64,000 nt of DNA from Candidatus Nanopelagicales bacterium. Its GTDB lineage: Bacteria; Actinomycetota; Actinomycetes; S36-B12. Shown here piece by piece: positions 35,894 through 45,970 of this stretch. A program made the position numbers and the translations under genes. The stretch is from positions 84,459-148,458 of the forward strand of contig JAQTZL010000002.1 of NCBI GenBank assembly GCA_028687755.1. Reading direction: 5' to 3'. Numbering within the stretch: the stretch's first letter is position 1; each line of letters starts with the position of its first letter. The notes beneath the pieces were generated by a model. That model was not told the DNA's origin. It searched no databases and was given only the letters and a program-made list of their open reading frames with translations.

Positions 35894-36448
35894 ATGTCAC
35901 AGCAGCGGTCGCGTCGATTTGCTCGACCCTTGCGCGTACATCCAGTTGTTGATTTGAGTCAACGTAAGCCGGTAAAACGCGCGTTGGCGTTAGCCTCAGT
36001 TGAGACTTTGGGCTTGGGTGTTCTTTTTCTTCTTTACTGGTTACTAGATATTCGCGACAGTGTTCTTGCGCCATTAATGTTTCCGCCAGTGGTGAGTTTC
36101 TTGTTAGTGCTCGCTACATCGAGTTCCCCTATTTCGCGCCCACTACGCATCATCACCGCCTACATAGTTGCTGGAACCGTTGGTGTGATTTTCGCTGAAC
36201 TTCCTGGGCCAATATTTGTTGAAGCGGTGATCGCGGGGGGCATCACCATGTTTTGTATGCACTTGCTGGGAGCCTTTCATGCACCTGCAACCGCGATTCC
36301 ACTCATGTTGGTGCTGACCTTTACTACGGGAACAACCACGCTCATTGCGCTGCCGCTGCTCGTCCTTCTCGCGTGCATGGTGGTGTTTCTCGCGTGGGGT
36401 GCACATCGCATCCTTGGCGACGCTGACTATCCACAAACATGGTGGTAG
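35894..36448 (+). CDS. HPP family integral membrane protein
   Basis: The 184-residue protein has a basic cytoplasmic N-terminus (about 1-35) and four to five transmembrane helices. It carries the HPP-family segments SVLAPLMFPPVVSFLLVLA and FHAPATAIPLMLVLTF (HAP in place of HPP). Some HPP proteins have been linked to nitrite transport in chloroplasts and cyanobacteria; whether that applies here is unknown. It is divergent from the serine-periodic gene with 73 bp between. Confidence 0.75.
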   Translation: MSQQRSRRFARPLRVHPVVDLSQRKPVKRALALASVETLGLGVLFLLYWLLDIRDSVLAPLMFPPVVSFLLVLATSSSPISRPLRIITAYIVAGTVGVIFAELPGPIFVEAVIAGGITMFCMHLLGAFHAPATAIPLMLVLTFTTGTTTLIALPLLVLLACMVVFLAWGAHRILGDADYPQTWW

Positions 36449-36554
36449 CAAGCTTTCAGCCAAAGCACTTGTCCTTGGCTTGGAGTTCAGTCAAACTGCG
36501 AACGTAGTAAATCTGTTGGTACTCCGATAGACCGGATCAAGAGAGGGAACGCCA

Positions 36555-37568
36555 ATGACCATCGTTGTGCCCCTTGAGCTCCACCCCAAGGGGCCTGCGG
36601 TTGCTGCTCCGGTTCGTCGCCCGGGTTCAATCCGGCGGACGTCGACAATCGACAGCATTTGGCCAAATGGAATGGAAGCCAATCGCGAGGTTGTTGGTCG
36701 ATCAAGGGATCTCTTGACTCCAAGTGATGGCAGTGAGCCCATCGTCCTCGCGGAAGATGCGTTGTTTGCCACAGTCGCTCCTGATCGCGGCATCGTGGCA
36801 ATGGAGTCTGTGCCACCTCGCGAGGCAATCAAAGTTCTGGTTGGTGCGACTGGAGGCAGTAACTCACGTGGGCGCGTTGTAGCCGCGGTTCCTGAAGAAG
36901 TCGCTGCAGGGACACCGCTGTACTTATTGCTCGATGATTTATCTGGAGCAACATTGGTAGGCAGTGTCGCGTTACGTTTCTGGCAAACACCTGAAGAACT
37001 CGACGCGCAGATGAAGAAGATGGAAGCTGTCATGGGCAAGCGCGTGATGCAAGGCATCTGCGCTGGATTCGCACCAGGTTCAACGGCATTGAATGAAGAC
37101 GGAACAAACAGAACCATGGGGGATACCAAGCCAGTTCCTGATATTGACAATCCATCGGATCCTTGGGCTTGGCATGCATTAACTTCTCCAACGCAAGCAT
37201 CACACCGACGATCACGCCGCATTGATATCTGGCTGGAAGATGGTGTTGTTTGTATCGAAGCCTTTTTTCAAGATTCGTACACCTCGCCTGAAGGTCAGCG
37301 CCATGCAGTTCATGAATATGAAGTTTCTGCAACGGCAGATCCAGTGAGTGGAAATGTTCTTTCCATATCTGCAGATCCCCGTGTGCTGCCACACTACGAA
37401 TGCCCAATGGCGACGCTTTCGGTTGGTCGGATGGTCGGTCAACCTTTGCGCAATTTCCGAGATTCAGTTAACGAAAAACTGCCTGGTACCGATGGGTGCA
37501 CGCACATGAATGACACTCTTCGATCAATGGCGGAAGTGCCAGTGCTCGTTGCGCATCTGCCGTTGTAA
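36555..37568 (+). CDS. DUF2889 domain-containing protein
   Basis: The 337-residue protein has an N-terminal half beginning RRPGSIRRTSTIDSIWPNGM. The C-terminal DUF2889 domain (about 215-335) has RRSRRIDIWLEDGVVCIEAFFQDSY, HEYEVSATADPVSGNVLSISADPRVLPHYECPMA and GCTHMNDTLRSMAEVP. The conserved Cys, His and Asp residues in the last motif could bind a metal, but the function is unknown. It appears cytoplasmic. A small PH-like gene follows in the same direction. Confidence 0.82.
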   Translation: MTIVVPLELHPKGPAVAAPVRRPGSIRRTSTIDSIWPNGMEANREVVGRSRDLLTPSDGSEPIVLAEDALFATVAPDRGIVAMESVPPREAIKVLVGATGGSNSRGRVVAAVPEEVAAGTPLYLLLDDLSGATLVGSVALRFWQTPEELDAQMKKMEAVMGKRVMQGICAGFAPGSTALNEDGTNRTMGDTKPVPDIDNPSDPWAWHALTSPTQASHRRSRRIDIWLEDGVVCIEAFFQDSYTSPEGQRHAVHEYEVSATADPVSGNVLSISADPRVLPHYECPMATLSVGRMVGQPLRNFRDSVNEKLPGTDGCTHMNDTLRSMAEVPVLVAHLPL

Positions 37569-37593
37569 TGTCATTGCGCATTAGATTGACGCC

Positions 37594-37917
37594 ATGGCTC
37601 AGTTGGTTCGCATTGCAGCGTCATTAGAAGTACACCTATCTCGGTGGGAGAAGTTAGGTGCTGTGCATGGCAATCTCGTGATTCCTGAATCACATGTACT
37701 GGCCGTTGAATATGTGGAAGATCTTTGGATTCATTTGCGAGGAGTTCGTGCCCCGGGCACAGGATTCCCAGGAAAAATCATGCTCGGAACCACACGCTTT
37801 CGCGGTGGTAAAGATTTCTGTGCGGTCTACAAGCATCGTCCTGGCTACATCGTGAATCTTGTCGATGAAGAATTTCAACGACTGTTGATCACGACTTCTT
37901 GCGTTGACCTCGAATAA
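37594..37917 (+). CDS. Conserved hypothetical protein, PH-like beta fold
   Basis: The 107-residue protein is strand-rich, with LVRIAASLEVHLSRWEKLGAVHG, then VEYVEDLWIHLRGVRAPGTGFPGKIMLGTTRFRGGKDFCAVY. The RG-RAPGTG-PG-LGT pattern recurs in an uncharacterised family common in actinobacteria and other bacteria. No catalytic residues are evident and no function is proposed. Its 3' end overlaps the convergent tesB gene by 29 bp. Confidence 0.7.
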   Translation: MAQLVRIAASLEVHLSRWEKLGAVHGNLVIPESHVLAVEYVEDLWIHLRGVRAPGTGFPGKIMLGTTRFRGGKDFCAVYKHRPGYIVNLVDEEFQRLLITTSCVDLE

Positions 37918-38770
37918 GGGATTCCTGAACAACAGAAGCAATGAGCGTGCCCTCAGGGTTGTAAAACAAGCCACGCGCAAGCCCATGGCCCCCGCGTGCA
38001 ACTGGGGTGTCTTGAGCAAACAGCAGCCACTCGTCTGTTCGTATTGGTGCGTGGAACCAAACAGCATGGTCGATTGATGCCATTTGAAGCTGCGGGCGCA
38101 TATGGGCATTGGGACTTAAAGCAGTTGGGACCATGGTGAGGTCTGAGAGATATGTGAGAGCACACGCTTGAGTCAGTGGATCATTTGGCAATTCTTCCAA
38201 GATTCGCACCCAAGCCATCCGCTCATATCGCCCGTCGTGCATCTCAACTGATTTCTCAGGATTAAATAATCGCAAATCGATCCAGCGATGAGGCTTGCGA
38301 GACTTTTTAGGACCGTCACGATCCTCAAACTCTGGATCCATGTGTGGATCGCTCGTACCCTCTTCAGGAGGTGGGGCAAGTGGTTGAACGAATTGATGCT
38401 CTGGCCCCCAGTCATCAACTGAAAATGATGCGGTCATCATGAAGATAGTTTCGCCATTTTGAATAGCTCGCACGATGCGCGAGGAAAATGATCCGCCATC
38501 TCTAGGACGCTCAACTAGGTAGGTGATGTGGTCTTGGCTGCTCCCCGGTCGCAGAAAGTATCCATGCAACGAGTGGACGTGCCTTTGTGGATCCTCCACA
38601 GTCAAGCCTGCAGCCATAAGGGATTGTGCAGCTACTTGACCACCATAGGTACGAATGGGCCCGCCGTTATTTGCAATTCCGCTAAAAATATCTCGATCGA
38701 TGCGTTGCAATTGAAGTTGCTGCGCAAAGTCTGCTGATGCATTTTCCGATGAGTCATGCGGGGTATTCAT
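37889..38770 (-). CDS. tesB: Acyl-CoA thioesterase II (TesB)
   Basis: The 293-residue protein is a double hot-dog thioesterase with YGGQVAAQSLMAA, VHSLHGYFLRPG and the RPRDGGSFSSRIVRAIQNGETIF segment near residue 90. A second half has LTYLSDLTMVPTAL and SIDHAVWFHAPIRTDEWLLF. It hydrolyses medium and long-chain acyl-CoA. The length fits the family (about 286). It lies upstream of, and convergent with, the PH-like gene. Confidence 0.92.
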   Translation of the reverse strand: MNTPHDSSENASADFAQQLQLQRIDRDIFSGIANNGGPIRTYGGQVAAQSLMAAGLTVEDPQRHVHSLHGYFLRPGSSQDHITYLVERPRDGGSFSSRIVRAIQNGETIFMMTASFSVDDWGPEHQFVQPLAPPPEEGTSDPHMDPEFEDRDGPKKSRKPHRWIDLRLFNPEKSVEMHDGRYERMAWVRILEELPNDPLTQACALTYLSDLTMVPTALSPNAHMRPQLQMASIDHAVWFHAPIRTDEWLLFAQDTPVARGGHGLARGLFYNPEGTLIASVVQESLIRGQRKKS

Positions 38771-38816
38771 ATACCAACTCTATTCAGTGCAAAATGCGAC
38801 ATTAATTTTGGAGCAA

Positions 38817-39752
38817 TCAAATGGATGAAACAGCGCTGAGTCGTGTGAGCTCGTCATCAGATAAGTCGAAGTTCGCCATCGGGAGAAGTTCCTTGAGCTG
38901 ATCAAGCGTGCGAGCGCTTGCAATTGGTGCACCAATAGTTGGCTGCGCTTTGAGCCAGGATAAGGCAACGGTTGCGAGCGGAACTTGATGTTGTGCCGCC
39001 ACATCATCAAGGGCGGCAAGGATTTGCAATCCTCGGTCATCAAGAAGTTTTTCTGCGTTTGACGCTCTCACGCTTTCTACGCTGATGCCAGGTCGATATT
39101 TTCCTGTAAGAAAGCCGCGGGCTAGTCCGTAGTAGGGAACATGAGTTATTCCCGACTGCGCGGCGATGTCGCGCATCGAAGTTTCATACTCTGCCCGATT
39201 GATGAGGTTGTAATTATTTTGCAGCACTGAATACTGAGTTAGTCCGTTGCTGGCGGATGTTGCTACTGATTCCTGAAGGCGATCGGGAGTGAAATTCGAG
39301 GCGCCCAGATAACGCACCTTTCCGCTGTGCACCAATGCATCGAACGCATTCAGAGTGTCAATAATTGGTGTTGACGGATCATCACGGTGGGCATACAAGA
39401 GATCGATCCGGTCGGTTTGCAGCCGCGTGAGGCATTCTTCGGTAGCGATTCTTATGTTCTCTGGCGAAAGACCTGGACGTGTTGTCAGGCTGCTCACTTT
39501 TGTGGCAATGGTCATGTGATCGCGATTACCACGATCTTTCATCCACTCGCCAATGAGCGTTTCAGATTCGCCACCGATATGACCTGGTAACCATTCGGAG
39601 TAGACATCGGCAGTGTCAATGAAATTTCCACCAGCGGCTGCATAGGCGTCAAGGATCTCAAATGTTGCTTCTCGATCGGCCGTCCATCCAAAAACATTGC
39701 CACCCAAACACAATGGAAAAACATCAAGAGTCGTGTTGCCAAGAATCGCCAT
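38817..39752 (-). CDS. Aldo/keto reductase
   Basis: The 311-residue TIM-barrel NADPH-dependent oxidoreductase has NFIDTADVYSEW (Asp and Tyr of the tetrad), TIATKVSS (Lys) and LLYAHRDDPSTPIIDTLNAFDALVHSGKVRYLGASNF (His). It begins with the AKR opening GNTTLDVFPLCLGGNVFGWT. It is of the YajO/AKR11-like group, with unknown physiological substrate. It is followed by tesB on the same strand, 46 bp away. Confidence 0.9.
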   Translation of the reverse strand: MAILGNTTLDVFPLCLGGNVFGWTADREATFEILDAYAAAGGNFIDTADVYSEWLPGHIGGESETLIGEWMKDRGNRDHMTIATKVSSLTTRPGLSPENIRIATEECLTRLQTDRIDLLYAHRDDPSTPIIDTLNAFDALVHSGKVRYLGASNFTPDRLQESVATSASNGLTQYSVLQNNYNLINRAEYETSMRDIAAQSGITHVPYYGLARGFLTGKYRPGISVESVRASNAEKLLDDRGLQILAALDDVAAQHQVPLATVALSWLKAQPTIGAPIASARTLDQLKELLPMANFDLSDDELTRLSAVSSI

Positions 39753-39793
39753 AAGTCTGATGGTGCCTTACTTCTTTGTTTCGTGTGATGGAT

Positions 39794-40456
39794 TTAGGTT
39801 CGTTGGAATTCGAAATCATTGATTACTCGATCATGTGACAGCCCTATAGATTCGTAATGAGTAATGGGGCGCCACTTCGGGCGTTCAATTTTCCCACCGG
39901 TCCATTTCGGTTGCGCAGCCATGATTTCTTCAATGTGCTCGGCGTATGGCTCCCAGTCTGTGGCAATGTTCCAGGTTCCGCCCGGTCGTAGGCGACTGGC
40001 GATCAGGGCAATGCGCTCAGGTTGCACTAGGCGGCGTTTGTGATGTCGAGCCTTTGGCCATGGGTCTGGGAAAAAGCTTCGAACTCCGGCCAGGCTTTCA
40101 GGTGCGATGCAATTTTCTAAGAGTTCGATGGCATCGCCTTCGATGACAAAGAGATTGGTGATTCCCTCTTCATGGATGCGAGCAAGTAAGTCGCCGACTC
40201 CAGGCGTATGAACGTCAATGGCAATAAAGCCGGTTTCAGGCTGCGCTGCGGCCATAGCTGCGGTGGTTACCCCGGTGCCAAAGCCAATCTCCAAAACCAC
40301 AGTCTTGTCACCGAACAGAGATGTCAGGTCAATTGGTTTGTGTGCATCGAGAAGAAAAGGGCTGTTTTCCGTTAGAGCCCGGGCCTGACGCTCGGTGATG
40401 CGCCCGCGCCTAGGTTTAAAGGTGCGGATGCGCGGATGGTGGTTCTCGGCACTCAC
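39794..40456 (-). CDS. trmB: tRNA (guanine-N7-)-methyltransferase
   Basis: The 220-residue SAM-dependent enzyme has motif I VVLEIGFGTGVTTAAMAAAQP and the family-defining FFPDPWPKARHHKRRLVQPE. It adds m7G at position 46 of tRNAs. A basic N-terminal extension (RIRTFKPRRGRITERQARAL) is usual for actinobacterial TrmB. It is first of the three-gene minus-strand run trmB, aldo/keto reductase, tesB, and is divergent from copA. Confidence 0.94.
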   Translation of the reverse strand: MSAENHHPRIRTFKPRRGRITERQARALTENSPFLLDAHKPIDLTSLFGDKTVVLEIGFGTGVTTAAMAAAQPETGFIAIDVHTPGVGDLLARIHEEGITNLFVIEGDAIELLENCIAPESLAGVRSFFPDPWPKARHHKRRLVQPERIALIASRLRPGGTWNIATDWEPYAEHIEEIMAAQPKWTGGKIERPKWRPITHYESIGLSHDRVINDFEFQRT

Positions 40457-40540
40457 GCAAGGATTCCTTTTCTCATAGTGGTGAAAGTATGCTGATCAGA
40501 GTAAGTGGCTCACCAATCGCCACGAAAGTAGGTAGATTCA

Positions 40541-42769
40541 ATGAGTAAGACCCAAGAAATCGATCTTCCCGTCATTGGAATGACCTGCACGGCTTGTGCT
40601 CGTCACATTGAAAATCGCCTGAACACATTGCCGGGCGTAACAGCATCTGTGAATTACGCGACGGAATCTGCCCATGTGAGCGTTGATGGTGATGTCTCTG
40701 TCGGCGCCCTGGTGCAAGCAGTACGCGATGCCGGGTACGACGCCGTATCGCCGGATTCAGGTGTGAGCTTCGAAGAAGCCATCATTCATGAGGCCAAAAG
40801 TATGAAGCTGCATTTCTGGGTGTCGTTTGCCTTTGCGGTTCCGGTCGTTGTGCTTTCGATGATTCCTGCTCTGCAGTTTGATGGTTGGCAGTGGGTAGTT
40901 TTTGCGTTGACGTTGCCCATAGTTTTCTGGGGTGCTTGGCCGTTTCATCGAGCGACGTTGCTGAATATTCGTCATGCCACAGCAACTATGGACACTTTGA
41001 TCACCTTAGGAATCGCTGCTGCCTTTGGGTGGAGTTGTTGGGCGTTGTTCTGGGGTGGCGCTGGAGCTATTGGTTACTCGGATTCTCATGGCATGGGTGA
41101 GATGAGCGGGGGCATGAGTGTTCCCGCGCTGTACTTCGAGGTTGCTGCTGCAGTGCCTGTGTTTGTTCTGGCGGGGCGTTGGTTTGAATCACGAGCTAAA
41201 CGTCGATCAAGTGCTGCGATTCGATCCTTGGTTTCTCTGCAACTTTCTGAAGCCACGTTGATTCGCGATGGGGTTGAATCCCAAGTGCAACTTGATGCGC
41301 TGCGGGTCGGCGATGAATTTGTTGTGCGTCCTGGTGAACGCATTGCCACAGATGGCGTTGTTGTTACGGGTATGAGCGCGGTTGATGAAGCTCTGCTCAC
41401 AGGTGAATCAGTGCCAGTGCAAGTTGCGCCAGGGACTGCAGTTGTTGGCGCGACAGTGAACCTTGATGGCCGTTTGATTGTGCGCGCTACTGGTGTTGGT
41501 GCGCAGACGAAACTTGCACAAATCGCTGAACTTGTGGTGGCAGCGCAATCTGGAAAAGCTCCAATTCAGCGTCTGGCAGATCGTGTTTCTGCAGTCTTTG
41601 TGCCTGCCGTTCTTGGTATCGCAATCATCACGTGGATTGCTTGGTTCATTTCAACGCAGGATTCACAGAAGGCGTTTACATCAGCCGTTGCTGTGTTAAT
41701 CATTGCCTGCCCTTGTGCGCTTGGTCTTGCCACACCCATTGCATTGCTTGTGGGTACTGGTCGCGGCGCACGGATGGGCATTGTTATCCGCGGTCCAGAA
41801 ACTCTGGAACTCAGTCGACATGTCAATGTGATGTTGCTGGATAAGACAGGCACAATCACTACGGGTCAGGTCAAGGTTCAGCAGCTGATGAGCGCTCCGA
41901 ACGTTACCGAATCGGAAGTGGTTGCTATCGCTGGTTCCGTCGAACAGCTGAGTGAGCACCCTCTGGCGCGCGCGATTGCGTCGATGGAATTCGTTCCGGT
42001 TGATGTTTTTGAATTCTTGAATTTCCCCGGACTCGGTGCTCGAGCCACCATCGATGGTCAGCAGGTGAGTGTCGGAAGGCCGAGCTGGGTTCTTGAAAAC
42101 GCTGGTGGCTTGAGTCCCGATTGGTTTGAGGAAGCGATGCAAGTTGCGGGGGAGAGCGGCCTAGCAGTCGTAGCTATTGCACGTGACTTCGAAATCATCG
42201 GACTCATTTCACTTTCCGACACTGTGCGTGACACAAGTGCGGATGCTATTCATGCTCTGCGGGCACTCAATGTTCGTCCGGTGCTACTAAGCGGCGATAA
42301 CTCACGAGTGGCCCAAGCCGTTGCGTCTCAGGTGGGTATCGATGAAGTGATTGCGGATGTACATCCAGAGGGCAAGGTGCAAGCAGTTATTGAGCGTCAA
42401 GCATTGGGTCTTGTCGTTGCAATGGTTGGCGATGGAATCAACGACGCGGCAGCGCTTGCACAGTCAGATCTTGGATTAGCAATGAGTTCAGGTTCGGATA
42501 TCGCAATCGAGGCAAGTGACATCACCTTGGTTCGAAACGATCTCGTCGCTGCGGTTGATGCTTTGCGGCTTTCGCGAAGCACCTTGCGAGTGATTAAAGG
42601 AAACCTCTTTTGGGCCTTTGCCTACAACGTCGCGATGATTCCACTCGCTGCCTTTGGGTTACTGAGCCCAATGTTAGCTGGAGCGGCAATGGCTTTCTCC
42701 TCTGTTTTTGTCGTTGCGAATTCGTTGCGGTTGCGTCGTTTCAAGTCGTTGGCTCGTGTGACATCCTGA
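40541..42769 (+). CDS. copA: Heavy-metal (copper) translocating P1B-type ATPase
   Basis: The 742-residue protein has an N-terminal HMA domain with GMTCTACA (Cys16, Cys19), eight expected membrane helices, a Met/His-rich external loop (SHGMGEMSGGMSV) and the transport motif CPC (390-392). The phosphorylation motif DKTGT starts at Asp434, and SEHPLA and GDGINDAAAL follow. CPC with the Met-rich loop indicates Cu(I) export. No csoR or chaperone gene is adjacent, and no operator was recognised in the 84-bp gap before it. The PLP enzyme gene follows 4 bp after the stop. Confidence 0.93.
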   Translation: MSKTQEIDLPVIGMTCTACARHIENRLNTLPGVTASVNYATESAHVSVDGDVSVGALVQAVRDAGYDAVSPDSGVSFEEAIIHEAKSMKLHFWVSFAFAVPVVVLSMIPALQFDGWQWVVFALTLPIVFWGAWPFHRATLLNIRHATATMDTLITLGIAAAFGWSCWALFWGGAGAIGYSDSHGMGEMSGGMSVPALYFEVAAAVPVFVLAGRWFESRAKRRSSAAIRSLVSLQLSEATLIRDGVESQVQLDALRVGDEFVVRPGERIATDGVVVTGMSAVDEALLTGESVPVQVAPGTAVVGATVNLDGRLIVRATGVGAQTKLAQIAELVVAAQSGKAPIQRLADRVSAVFVPAVLGIAIITWIAWFISTQDSQKAFTSAVAVLIIACPCALGLATPIALLVGTGRGARMGIVIRGPETLELSRHVNVMLLDKTGTITTGQVKVQQLMSAPNVTESEVVAIAGSVEQLSEHPLARAIASMEFVPVDVFEFLNFPGLGARATIDGQQVSVGRPSWVLENAGGLSPDWFEEAMQVAGESGLAVVAIARDFEIIGLISLSDTVRDTSADAIHALRALNVRPVLLSGDNSRVAQAVASQVGIDEVIADVHPEGKVQAVIERQALGLVVAMVGDGINDAAALAQSDLGLAMSSGSDIAIEASDITLVRNDLVAAVDALRLSRSTLRVIKGNLFWAFAYNVAMIPLAAFGLLSPMLAGAAMAFSSVFVVANSLRLRRFKSLARVTS

Positions 42770-42773
42770 TCAG

Positions 42774-43922
42774 GTGAGCCAATTCTCGTATGAGTCGTTA
42801 GATCAACTGCGAACTCGCCAAAGCGTCAAATGGCGTGCCTACGATGCTGATGTCATTCCAGCTTGGGTTGCCGAAATGGATTTCACTTTGGCTGAGCCCA
42901 TCGCGAAGGTGCTCACGGATGCCATTAGTCGCTCAGACACCGGTTATGCGTGGACGAGTGATTTGGGAGTCGCGCTCTCAGCATTTGCACAACAACGCTG
43001 GCAATGGAGTGTTGATCCCAAGTGTGTAATACCGGTGGCCGATGTTTTGACCGGCGTCGGACATGTGTTGCTGGCGTTAACTCAGCCAGGGGACTCTGTC
43101 GTGATTACCAGCCCGGTCTATCCGCCGTTTTTTACAACAGTCACAACAGTTGCACATTGCGAAGTGGTCGATGTCCCATTAGTAGATGTTGACGGTCGCT
43201 ATACCTTCAATCGAGAAGCAATGCGTGAAGCCTTTAGTCGACCTGAAGTCACAGCCTTCTTGGCGTGTAGTCCGCATAACCCCACTGGTCGAGTGTTTGA
43301 TCGCGATGAGATGTCATTCATCGCGCAGATCGCTCAAGAATTTTCTGTGCTGGTCGTATCAGATGAAATCCATGCTCCGATGACTCATCACGCATATGAA
43401 TTTATCCCTTACTTATCGGTGGCTGGAGAAACACCCGCAGTCTCCGTAATTTCAGCTTCGAAAGCTTGGAATATTGCTGGCTTGAAATGCGCACAAGTAG
43501 TAGCCAACAGCAAAGAACTCCATGCAACCTTGCATCAACGCATTCCACTTGAAGTGCAGCATGGAGCCGGGCACTTAGGTGTGTTAGCTGCGCAAGCGGC
43601 ATATTTTGATGGAACGCTTTGGCTCGATGAGATGTTGACGCATCTTGACAAGCAACAAGCATTACTTGGTGAGCTTCTGAGCGCACATCTGCCGATGGTG
43701 AGCTATGTCCAACCACAAGCGTCCTACCTGGCATGGCTAGATTTCCGTGCGCTGAACCTAGAAGTGGATCCAGCAGCGATGTTCTTGGAGAAGGCCAGGA
43801 TTGCCCTCAACCCAGGTCCATCCTTTGGGCCGACGGGGCCTGGATTTGCCCGATTGAATTTTGCGACGTCTCCTGAAATTTTGACTCGAGTTATTGAGCA
43901 GATGGCGGCGGCTGTCCGATAG
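42774..43922 (+). CDS. MalY/PatB-type aminotransferase, putative C-S beta-lyase
   Basis: The 382-residue fold-type I PLP enzyme has VIPAWVAEMDFTLAEPI at the N-terminus, SPHNPTGRVF, VSDEIHAPM and the Schiff-base Lys230 in SASKAWNIAGLKCA. MalY/PatB enzymes usually split cystathionine or related thioethers to give thiols such as homocysteine. That would give this organism a second possible source of homocysteine beside the MetM-like enzyme, though substrate is not provable here. Start GTG 42774 is 4 bp after copA, suggesting co-transcription. Confidence 0.87.
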   Translation: MSQFSYESLDQLRTRQSVKWRAYDADVIPAWVAEMDFTLAEPIAKVLTDAISRSDTGYAWTSDLGVALSAFAQQRWQWSVDPKCVIPVADVLTGVGHVLLALTQPGDSVVITSPVYPPFFTTVTTVAHCEVVDVPLVDVDGRYTFNREAMREAFSRPEVTAFLACSPHNPTGRVFDRDEMSFIAQIAQEFSVLVVSDEIHAPMTHHAYEFIPYLSVAGETPAVSVISASKAWNIAGLKCAQVVANSKELHATLHQRIPLEVQHGAGHLGVLAAQAAYFDGTLWLDEMLTHLDKQQALLGELLSAHLPMVSYVQPQASYLAWLDFRALNLEVDPAAMFLEKARIALNPGPSFGPTGPGFARLNFATSPEILTRVIEQMAAAVR

Positions 43923-44080
43923 GTCCAAATGGCGTGCGTCCAACGTGAGCCGCACCACGTTTTTGGACGTAAAACCTGTGCACTTAGTCACAAGAGAACG
44001 TTTGCATGGCGTCCGCGGGCATTTCGCTGGGAAAAAGGGAGCATCCTTGGCTCTGTTCAGTAACTCAACGAGGAGTGTTC

Positions 44081-45907
44081 ATGTCGATTCCCGGTCTCGA
44101 GAATCCCCCAACCCGCAATAAGAAACTTATTCAGTGGGTCGAAGAGGTTGCAGCGCTAACCCAGCCAGCTCGGGTGGAGTGGTGCGATGGTTCACAAGAA
44201 GAGTGGGATCGCCTGACCCAGCAAATGGTCGATGCGGGCACGTTCATTCGTCTGAACCCTGAGATTCGTCCGAATTCATTTTTGGCACGCTCAAGCCCAA
44301 GCGATGTCGCTCGCGTTGAAGACCGCACCTTCATCTGTTCAGAAAATGAAATAGATGCTGGTCCAACAAATAACTGGGCAGCACCTGCTGAGATGCGCGA
44401 AAAGATGAATGGTCTGTTCGCTGGCGCAATGCGCGGGCGCACGATGTATGTCATTCCGTTCTCAATGGGCCCACTTGGATCACCAATTGCTCAGCTCGGT
44501 GTTGAAATTTCTGACTCGCCATATGTCGTGGCAAGCATGCGCATCATGACCCGCATGGGCAAGGGCGCACTCGACATCATTGGTGAGAACGGTGATTTCG
44601 TTCCCGCTATTCACACAGTTGGTTACCCACTTGTTGATGAAGCAGGCAATAAGCGCGATGACATCGCGTGGCCATGCAATGACACCAAGTACATCGTTCA
44701 CTACCCAGAGACCCATGAGATTTGGTCATACGGTTCCGGATACGGTGGCAACGCGCTCCTCGGTAAGAAGTGCTTCGCGCTTCGCATTGCATCAGCAATG
44801 GCACGCGATGAAGGCTGGCTTGCTGAGCACATGCTCATTTTGAAGCTCACCTCACCAAAGGGCAGCGTTCGTTATGTCACCGCTGCATTCCCTTCTGCGT
44901 GTGGCAAGACCAACCTCGCAATGCTTCAACCAACCATTCCAGGTTGGAAGGTTGAAACTGTTGGTGACGACATTGCATGGATGCGCTTTGGCGCTGACGG
45001 TCGTTTGTACGCAATCAACCCAGAAGCTGGTTTCTTCGGAGTTGCACCTGGTACAGGTATGGACACCAACGCGAACGCAGTTGCCAGCCTTGACGCAAAC
45101 TGCATCTTCACCAACGTTGCGTTAACCGATGATGGCGACATCTGGTGGGAAGGTCTCACCGCTGAGGCACCTGCACACTTGATCGACTGGAAGGGCAATG
45201 ACTGGACTCCAGCTTCTGAGGAGCCATCAAGCCATCCAAACTCACGTTTCGCAGCACCTGCTAATCAATGTCCGTCAATCGCACCTAACTGGGAAGACCC
45301 AGCAGGCGTGCCAATTGATGCAATGTTGTTCGGTGGGCGTCGTGCAACCAACGTTCCACTGGTCACCGAATCCTTCGATTGGAACAACGGCGTATTTGTT
45401 GGTTCAACCGTTTCGTCAGAAATGACTGCAGCAGCAGTGGGCGGCATGGGTCAGTTGCGTCGCGACCCATTCGCAATGCTTCCATTCTGTGGCTACAACA
45501 TGGCTGATTACTGGGGTCACTGGCTCAAGGTTGGTGCAGCTACCTCGCCTGAGAAGTTGCCTCGCATTTACTCAGTCAACTGGTTCCGCAAGGATGCCAA
45601 TGGCAAGTTCATGTGGCCTGGTTACGGCGAAAACTCACGGGTTCTTGAGTGGATCGTTCGCCGTCTCGACGGTGAAGCTGATGCTGTTGAAACAGCAATT
45701 GGTCGTGTACCTGTTGCCGGTGATCTCAACGTTGATGGTCTTGAAATTTCAGCGGAAAATCTTGCAGATCTCTTCGCGATTGATCCAACAACCTGGATGG
45801 CTGAAGCTGACCTCACCGAGGAGTACTACAACCAGTTCGGCGACCATGTTCCTGCAGAACTTCGTTCGCAGCTTGCAGGTTTGCGCGACCGCCTCGCACA
45901 GGCATAA
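44081..45907 (+). CDS. pckG: Phosphoenolpyruvate carboxykinase (GTP)
   Basis: The 608-residue enzyme interconverts oxaloacetate and PEP with GTP. It has the P-loop-like kinase-1a motif [15 protein letters not shown] with its reactive Cys. [31 protein letters not shown] follows, then [20 protein letters not shown]-type PEPCK is typical of actinobacteria. ATG 44081 has AGGAG 6 nt upstream; an upstream in-frame extension to 44006 lacks homology. A strong bidirectional terminator follows. Confidence 0.97.
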   Translation: MSIPGLENPPTRNKKLIQWVEEVAALTQPARVEWCDGSQEEWDRLTQQMVDAGTFIRLNPEIRPNSFLARSSPSDVARVEDRTFICSENEIDAGPTNNWAAPAEMREKMNGLFAGAMRGRTMYVIPFSMGPLGSPIAQLGVEISDSPYVVASMRIMTRMGKGALDIIGENGDFVPAIHTVGYPLVDEAGNKRDDIAWPCNDTKYIVHYPETHEIWSYGSGYGGNALLGKKCFALRIASAMARDEGWLAEHMLILKLTSPKGSVRYVTAAFPSACGKTNLAMLQPTIPGWKVETVGDDIAWMRFGADGRLYAINPEAGFFGVAPGTGMDTNANAVASLDANCIFTNVALTDDGDIWWEGLTAEAPAHLIDWKGNDWTPASEEPSSHPNSRFAAPANQCPSIAPNWEDPAGVPIDAMLFGGRRATNVPLVTESFDWNNGVFVGSTVSSEMTAAAVGGMGQLRRDPFAMLPFCGYNMADYWGHWLKVGAATSPEKLPRIYSVNWFRKDANGKFMWPGYGENSRVLEWIVRRLDGEADAVETAIGRVPVAGDLNVDGLEISAENLADLFAIDPTTWMAEADLTEEYYNQFGDHVPAELRSQLAGLRDRLAQA

Positions 45908-45920
45908 CTTTTAGAGCAAT

Positions 45921-45958
45921 AAGTAAAGGCCCGGAGCGAACGCTCTGGGCCTTTACTT
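45921..45958. terminator. Bidirectional terminator between pckG and argF-like gene
   Basis: AAGTAAAGGCCC and GGGCCTTTACTT flank a GAGCG-AA-CGCTC inner stem, a nearly perfect hairpin with T/A tracts on both sides. Confidence 0.88.
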
Positions 45959-45970
45959 ATGTTCGAAGCA